From assembly GCA_049273835.1 (NCBI GenBank), contig JBASRM010000231.1, positions 1 through 8,900 of the forward strand: 8,900 nt of DNA, read 5' to 3'. Every line of letters starts with the position of its first letter. The first letter of the stretch is position 1. Below, piece after piece: positions 5,065 through 8,900 of this stretch. Origin of the DNA: Onstottus_A sp049273835. GTDB taxonomy: Bacteria > Acidobacteriota > Blastocatellia > UBA7656. A model generated the notes under the pieces. It was not told the origin of the DNA. It worked only from the letters and a program-made list of their open reading frames with translations, and did no database searches. The position numbers and the translations under genes are program-made.

Positions 5065-7665
5065 TTACTTCTTTCTGGCGCCGGAAATAAATCGAGCCGC
5101 AGGTGAGTCTTTCATCGGCAAGGTAAACCTCCGAATGCCATCGAACTTGTACAACGCCCCTGCGACTGCGGGCGCCGTTGGCACGAGTCCGATCTCGCCA
5201 ACCCCTTTTGCTCCGTAGGGGCCCTGGGGGTGTTCGTCTTCGATCATTATCAACTCGACTTCGGGCATGTGTCTCGCGCGAAGCAAGCCTTGCGAGTTCA
5301 CGGTCATCGTTTGCGGTAACCCGTTCTCGACTCTGAACTCCTCTGTAAGCGCGTAGCCCAGACCCATATGGATCGAGCCCTCGAGCTGGCCTTCGAGCTG
5401 CGCCGGGTTCAGCACCTTCCCCACGTCGTGCGCTGCCACAACCTTCTTTATGTGCCCCTCTTCGTCCAGAATCACAACCTGGGTCGCGTAGCCGTATGCG
5501 AAATGCGTCCTTGGCTTTTCAACCTTAGCTTCCAGAGAGACGGTGTCGTCGATCAGGACCTCGCCGTAGTACGTCTTGCCCGCGAGGTCTCGCAGGGTCT
5601 TTTGTTGATCCAGATCAGCTTTGAGCTTGCGCGCCGCTTCCTGCACTCCGCGACAGCCAAGAAAAGTACCGCGCGATCCAGTTGTTTGGCCGCAATCTAT
5701 TTCATACTTCGTGTCGGCCGACACGAAATTGAAGACGCTCGGCGGAAGCCCGGTTTCTTCGCATGCAGTCTGTTGCAAAACCGTGAACAACCCCTGGCCC
5801 ATCTCCGTGAAACCGGTATAAATTCCCACCGTACCGTCGGAGCGGACTTCCAGCATCGCCCGGCCGTATTCCGGCATGCCGTTACCAATGCCAACGTTCT
5901 TGATGCCGCAAGCGATGCCGGCATATTTAGCTCCCTTGTAGATGTCCCGCACAGCGTCGAGAGTCTTTTTTAGCCCGACGCTTGAATCCATTTGCTGGCC
6001 GGTGCAGAAGGTGGCGCCAATATCAAGCGCGTTGAGGTAACGAATCTCCCACCCGTCTATGCCAACTTTCTCGGCCAGGATGTCGATCATCGAGTCCATA
6101 GCAAAAGCCGCCTGATTGGCTCCGAACCCGCGCATTGCCCCACAAGGCGGATTGTTGGTATAGACAGCCAGCGAAACTACGTGCACGTTATCGACCTTGT
6201 AAGGTCCGGTGCAGTGACCGGCGGCGCGCTCGAGCACCTTTGATCCGACCGAGGCGTAGGCGCCTTTGTCGCCGATCATATCGGCCTTCACCGCCGTCAG
6301 ACGTCCGGTGGCGTCGCAACCCACGGTGTAAGACATTTTGATCGGATGGCGCTTGGGGTGAAGGCGAAGGCTTTCTTCGCGGCTCAGTGTGAGCTTCACC
6401 GGACTCCCGGTAGCTTTGGCGAGCAGCGCGGTCTGGGCTTGAATGCTCATGTCCTCCTTGCCACCGAATGCGCCGCCGTTCGAAACGAGGACGACAAAGA
6501 CCTTCTCCTTTGGAAGCCCAAGGAACGACGCGATCTGACGCCGGTCGTCAAACACACCCTGCCCCTGAGTAAAGACCTTCAGACCGTCGCCTTCCGGCAT
6601 CGCAATGCATGACTCAGGCTCGAGGAACATGTGCTCGATGAACTGAGTTTGAAAAGTGTGGGATGCGACCTGTGCGGAGTTCTTCAAGGCGTCCTCGACA
6701 TTGCCGCGCTTGATCTCGGATCTGCTGAGGAGGTTGCCTTTTTTGTGAAGCTTCGGCGCATCGGGTTTTAGCGCGTCGGTGGGGTTGGTGAGCGGCTCGC
6801 GCACTTCGTAGTCAACCTCGATCGCCTGCGCGGCCGTCCGGGCTGTGCGTCTGTCTATAGCGGCAACCGCGGCGATCACGTCGCCGACATAGCGAGTCTC
6901 TTCGCCTTCAGCTACAAACATCGGCCAGTCGTTGTAGATCAGTCCCTGGTGTCTCTGACCCGGCGTATCGGAAGCCGTGACAATTGCGACCACACCGGGA
7001 ATCTCTTTTGCTTTAGTGAAGTCGATGTGTTTCACCAGCGCTCGAGGATGTTCCGACAAGAGCACCGCTCCGTGAAGCATACCCGGGAACCTCATATCGT
7101 CGATGTAAGGTCTGTCGCCCAGCGCGAGTTCGCGAGCTTCATATCTCGGAGCGCGGGTTCCGACGCGGCCGTTGTGGTTGGTCTCGATAGCGACCTCTCC
7201 GCTTAGAGCCTTAGCCGCAAGCTTGATTGAATCGACGATCTTCACGTACCCGGTGCATCGGCAGTGATGCATGCTGAGAATGCGATTGATTTGATCGTCA
7301 GTGGGATCGGGTGTCTTGTCGATCAGGTTCTTGGCGCGCACTACAATGCCCGGGGTGCAAAAGCCACACTGCAACCCGCCTGCGGCAATAAAGCTGTCGG
7401 CGAAGGTTTCGCGCTCGAGTTCGCTGAAGCCTTCGAGCGTGAGTACGGTTCTCCCGGAAACGCTTCTCGCCGGCATCGCGCAGGAGACAACTGCTTTGCC
7501 GTCGACTATTACCGTGCAACAACCACATTGACCCTGCGGACTGCAGCCGTCTTTTGGCGATATGAGGCCGCAGTTATCTCGCAAGACCTCGAGAAGTGAG
7601 GTGCCATCTTCGGCTTCGGCCGCGCGGGCAGCCCCGTTCAGTGTAAACTCAATTTGGTTAGCCAT
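5065..7665 (-). CDS. Xanthine dehydrogenase family protein: fused [2Fe-2S] and molybdopterin subunits, no FAD domain
   Basis: An 866-residue molybdenum hydroxylase. Residues 1-80 form a plant-type [2Fe-2S] ferredoxin domain with C41, C47, C50 and C62. Residues about 85-155 form the helical second [2Fe-2S] domain with C100, C103, C135 and C137 (QCGFC, CRCTGY). After a linker, the a/b hammerhead domain runs from about 170 to 290 and the Mo-cofactor domains to the end: FGGK at 400-403, R512GFG, GQG at 623-625, and catalytic Glu E824 in GAKGVGE. The electron path Mo to two FeS clusters is complete, but there is no FAD domain or nearby FAD subunit. This order and size match Desulfovibrio-type aldehyde oxidoreductase (Mop) and the family annotated as selenium-dependent xanthine dehydrogenase. 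The C-terminal motifs look closer to the latter, from memory. The substrate (xanthine, another purine, or an aldehyde) is not determinable. ATG 7665 is preceded by GGGAGG. No signal peptide; cytoplasmic. Confidence 0.92.
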   Translation of the reverse strand: MANQIEFTLNGAARAAEAEDGTSLLEVLRDNCGLISPKDGCSPQGQCGCCTVIVDGKAVVSCAMPARSVSGRTVLTLEGFSELERETFADSFIAAGGLQCGFCTPGIVVRAKNLIDKTPDPTDDQINRILSMHHCRCTGYVKIVDSIKLAAKALSGEVAIETNHNGRVGTRAPRYEARELALGDRPYIDDMRFPGMLHGAVLLSEHPRALVKHIDFTKAKEIPGVVAIVTASDTPGQRHQGLIYNDWPMFVAEGEETRYVGDVIAAVAAIDRRTARTAAQAIEVDYEVREPLTNPTDALKPDAPKLHKKGNLLSRSEIKRGNVEDALKNSAQVASHTFQTQFIEHMFLEPESCIAMPEGDGLKVFTQGQGVFDDRRQIASFLGLPKEKVFVVLVSNGGAFGGKEDMSIQAQTALLAKATGSPVKLTLSREESLRLHPKRHPIKMSYTVGCDATGRLTAVKADMIGDKGAYASVGSKVLERAAGHCTGPYKVDNVHVVSLAVYTNNPPCGAMRGFGANQAAFAMDSMIDILAEKVGIDGWEIRYLNALDIGATFCTGQQMDSSVGLKKTLDAVRDIYKGAKYAGIACGIKNVGIGNGMPEYGRAMLEVRSDGTVGIYTGFTEMGQGLFTVLQQTACEETGLPPSVFNFVSADTKYEIDCGQTTGSRGTFLGCRGVQEAARKLKADLDQQKTLRDLAGKTYYGEVLIDDTVSLEAKVEKPRTHFAYGYATQVVILDEEGHIKKVVAAHDVGKVLNPAQLEGQLEGSIHMGLGYALTEEFRVENGLPQTMTVNSQGLLRARHMPEVELIMIEDEHPQGPYGAKGVGEIGLVPTAPAVAGALYKFDGIRRFTLPMKDSPAARFISGARKK

Positions 7666-7729
7666 GCCCTCCCACCTCGAACTGTCCGGCTACGGTCTCT
7701 TGAAACATTCTTCGATACGGGAAGCGATA

Positions 7730-7758
7730 ATTTTAACACGTACGCGGTCGCATAATAA
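7730..7758 (-). promoter_or_regulatory. Weak promoter-like element upstream of the Mo-hydroxylase
   Basis: TTATTA (7753-7758) and TAAAAT (7730-7735) on the minus strand are separated by 17 bases, in an AT-rich patch within GC-rich DNA. The -10 is good and the -35 poor (three of six). The leader would be about 58 bases. Its position after the terminator-like hairpin supports an independent Mo-hydroxylase transcript. Confidence 0.3.
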
Positions 7759-7808
7759 TCAGTAATGATCGGCGATTGCGGGTGGAGGCCGGGAGTGAAA
7801 GGGGCGAG

Positions 7809-7829
7809 CGAAAAAGGCCGCCCTTTTCG
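7809..7829 (-). terminator. Terminator-like hairpin behind the small charged gene
   Basis: On the minus strand an AAAAGG arm, GCGG loop and CCTTTTT arm form a stem that overlaps a run of five T. Flanking CG/CG can extend it with one bulge. It lies 64-84 bases past the stop of the 71-residue gene and upstream of the Mo-hydroxylase promoter candidate. The stem is A/T-rich and the loop GC-rich, so termination strength is uncertain. Confidence 0.35.
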
Positions 7830-7843
7830 AGGATCTTGATGTA

Positions 7844-7884
7844 CGCCGGGATGAAGACCTTCCGGCGCGCCGGATCAGCGCGCC
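7844..7884 (-). repeat. Overlapping GC-rich inverted repeats in the 3' region of the small charged gene
   Basis: Three foldings share bases: a 7-bp stem (7864-7870 with 7878-7884, 7-base loop), a 6-bp stem (7844-7849 with 7862-7867, 12-base loop), and a perfect 12-base palindrome at 7862-7873. The first stem starts eight bases after the TAG stop at 7893. They cannot all form at once. They may protect the transcript end or help termination. Confidence 0.45.
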
Positions 7885-7892
7885 AGGATGAG

Positions 7893-8108
7893 CTATTCGT
7901 TGCTGTTGGAATACTCCCACTGCTCTGGAAGCGCTTGCGGGCCGGGTCGAATACCAGCGATATCCGGGTCTTCGCCTTCGATTCGCGGGCCTTCCGAAGC
8001 CCGGCGCTCTTTCGATTCCAGTCGCCGCTGCTCCTTTTCCTTTTGTTTTTGCTGACGAGCCTTTTCCTTTTCACGCTTCTGAAAGGTTGGCCTTGATTTC
8101 TTAGCCAT
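7893..8108 (-). CDS. Small highly charged protein of unknown function
   Basis: A 71-residue protein. Residues 1-37 are strongly basic and predicted helical (MAKKSRPTFQKREKEKARQQ, then alternating Lys/Arg/Glu/Gln), consistent with an extended or coiled-coil nucleic-acid-binding helix. Residues 39-71 are acidic and Pro/Gly-containing and end in QWEYSNSNE. It has no membrane segment, signal peptide or cysteine. AGGAGA lies four bases before ATG 8108, which supports translation. It follows the RRM gene by 63 bp with no terminator between them, so the two are probably cotranscribed and a role in RNA or ribosome biology is a reasonable guess. I recall similar MxKKSRPTFxKRxKE short proteins in other bacteria, but no defined function. 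Two longer frames overlapping it, one on each strand, look like shadows. Confidence 0.78.
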   Translation of the reverse strand: MAKKSRPTFQKREKEKARQQKQKEKEQRRLESKERRASEGPRIEGEDPDIAGIRPGPQALPEQWEYSNSNE

Positions 8109-8171
8109 AGAATCTCCTTGCTTAATCTACAACCGATTCAGGGTCGATCAGCAGTAACCGCGGCCTCGACG

Positions 8172-8708
8172 CTACTCGTCTTCTGGTTCATCAACTCGGC
8201 TGGCGAAATTGTCGCCGCCGAGATCGTCATCGGGACTTTCTTCCCCATCATCTCCAAAGAACCGGCCGCCTGGGCGTTCGCGTATCGGTTGCTTCGGTAC
8301 GCGTTCGGACTTGCCGCCGCGTCCTCCAGGTTTTCGGCTCCGGCGAGGCGCGGCATCGGGTCCGAAGCTACGACCTGGGCGCTCCGACGAGGGTGGAGGC
8401 TCGTCGGGCAATCGGCCCGGACTGAATGATCGCGGAGGTGACGACGAACGGGGACGATCTTCTCGTTCGCGCGCTTCGTTGACCGCAAGCGGTCTTCCCA
8501 TGAAGAGTTGATTGTTGAATCGGCGTATCGCTTCTTCGGCTTGGGCGCGGTCGCTAAATTCCACGAACGCAAAGCCGCGTGGTTTGCCCGAGTCGCGATC
8601 TATCGGGAGATAGACATAGGAGAGCGGACCTATTACTGAAAAATGCTCGCGAAGAGCTGCCTCAGTCGCAGTATAAGGAAGATTTCCAACAAAGAGACGA
8701 ACAGCCAT
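8172..8708 (-). CDS. RRM RNA-binding protein with long disordered tail
   Basis: A 178-residue protein. Residues 3-80 form one RRM: RNP2 is LFVGNL at 5-10, RNP1 is RGFAFVEF at 44-51, with the usual spacing, and the aromatic RNA-contacting positions in RNP1 are Phe46 and Phe48. Such proteins bind single-stranded RNA in the cytoplasm and are often cold- or stress-induced in bacteria. Residues 81-150 are low-complexity: Arg/Ser/Pro-rich first (RPRSSSPPRSFSPGR), then Arg/Gly-rich (RKPGGRGG). Residues 152-178 are strongly acidic (DDGEESPDDD). Bacterial RRM proteins are usually nearer 80-130 residues with a short Gly tail, so the bipartite tail is unusual. ATG 8708 is chosen over the TTG just before it because GAGGAG abuts that TTG. 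The leader has a potential pseudoknot at 8765-8808, and a second RNA-binding-like gene ends upstream. Confidence 0.92.
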   Translation of the reverse strand: MAVRLFVGNLPYTATEAALREHFSVIGPLSYVYLPIDRDSGKPRGFAFVEFSDRAQAEEAIRRFNNQLFMGRPLAVNEAREREDRPRSSSPPRSFSPGRLPDEPPPSSERPGRSFGPDAAPRRSRKPGGRGGKSERVPKQPIRERPGGRFFGDDGEESPDDDLGGDNFASRVDEPEDE

Positions 8709-8764
8709 CAACTCCTCAGTTTTAGTTAGACCACGAAAGCCTCAGCGGCGAGTCCGACGACATT

Positions 8765-8808
8765 CTGCGTTTGAAGCAGAAAACGACCCCTGAACCACTC
8801 TTCAAACG
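8765..8808 (-). promoter_or_regulatory. Possible structured leader (pseudoknot) of the RRM gene
   Basis: On the minus strand, a 9-base segment (8800-8808) is perfectly complementary to 8768-8776 across 23 bases. The same downstream arm is the loop of a local CTGC/GCAG hairpin (8765-8768 with 8776-8779), whose loop TTCAAAC could pair with GTTTGAA upstream, giving a pseudoknot or two alternative folds. It ends 57 bases before the RRM start. A regulatory role is inferred. Confidence 0.35.
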
Positions 8809-8828
8809 ATGTCCTATAGTCGTTCGAC

Positions 8829-8860
8829 CAAGCCACGGCGCATCAAGCCGCCGTGGCTTG
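8829..8860 (-). terminator. 12-bp hairpin downstream of the upstream Gly-rich gene
   Basis: A perfect 12-bp stem (8829-8840 with 8849-8860) encloses an 8-base loop. It starts 11 bases after the TGA stop of the partial gene at the right edge, so it may end or protect that transcript. No T run follows on the minus strand, which is weak for an intrinsic terminator; a processing or stability hairpin is the alternative. Confidence 0.5.
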
Positions 8861-8870
8861 ACTCGGAAGC

Positions 8871-8900
8871 TCAGTAGCGGTTTCCGTAACCGCCGCGGCC
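8871..8900 (-). CDS. C-terminus of a Gly-rich protein, probably a second RRM protein (partial)
   Basis: Only the last nine codons and TGA stop (8871-8873) are in the window, reading GRGGYGNRY. Gly/Arg/Tyr-rich endings of this type are typical of small bacterial RRM proteins. The frame is directly upstream of the RRM gene on the same strand and is followed by a strong hairpin. The RRM itself lies beyond the right edge, so the family assignment is inference. Confidence 0.55.
   Translation of the reverse strand, partial: GRGGYGNRY

Noticed and set aside
4943..5218. 91-codon plus-strand open frame with a GGAGGG upstream of an internal ATG (4961)
   Set aside because: Its last 154 bases are antisense to the Mo-hydroxylase end, and its start region coincides with the better-supported minus-strand promoter. 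The product resembles nothing known to me.
5368..5973. 201-codon plus-strand open frame
   Set aside because: It is fully antisense to the conserved Mo-cofactor domain and its sequence looks like a reverse-complement shadow.
7862..7873. 12-base perfect palindrome considered as an operator
   Set aside because: It is only G and C, is nested in larger inverted repeats in a gene's 3' region, and no promoter lies next to it. RNA structure is a simpler explanation.
7733..8074. 113-codon minus-strand open frame
   Set aside because: It overlaps the small charged gene in another frame, lacks a ribosome binding site, and its Lys/Arg/Ser composition reflects the shifted Lys/Glu codons.
8138..8572. 144-codon minus-strand open frame
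   Set aside because: It is an alternate frame of the RRM gene, created by its low-complexity tail.

Overview
The window reads as a stretch of bacterial chromosome with moderately high GC. Every gene I can support lies on the minus strand. An Acidobacteriota-type host (Blastocatellia-like) would fit the mix of a chloroplast-type S9D peptidase, short RRM proteins with Gly/Arg-rich tails and a PilZ fusion, but this is an impression from gene content, not a demonstrated assignment. I see no tRNA, rRNA, CRISPR array, insertion sequence or phage gene.

Layout in the direction of transcription (right to left): the last codons of a Gly-rich protein, probably another RNA-binding protein (8871-8900), followed by a strong 12-bp hairpin; an RRM RNA-binding protein with a long disordered tail (8172-8708); a 71-residue highly charged small protein 63 bp behind it (7893-8108); a 227-bp gap with several GC-rich hairpins and a weak terminator; a two-domain-type molybdenum hydroxylase of the xanthine dehydrogenase family, with both [2Fe-2S] domains fused to the Mo-binding part and no FAD domain (5065-7665); a 175-bp gap with a good sigma70-like promoter; a J-domain-PilZ-PilZ fusion (3705-4889); a small NTF2-like/DUF4440 protein (3161-3544); an MTA/SAH/5'-deoxyadenosine deaminase-like amidohydrolase (1719-3056); and the first 541 residues of an exported S9D (glutamyl endopeptidase-like) serine peptidase that runs off the left edge (1-1623).

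Most gaps between genes are about 95-230 bp and several contain promoter-like elements, so this looks like a series of mostly separate units rather than one operon. The exception is the RRM gene with the small charged gene, which probably form a pair. The Mo-hydroxylase and the deaminase could both act on purine compounds, but two unrelated genes separate them. The most unusual items are the J-PilZ-PilZ protein, whose HPD motif is degenerate while both c-di-GMP-type motifs are intact, and the potentially pseudoknotted leader of the RRM gene. I did not find a clear new multi-gene system.
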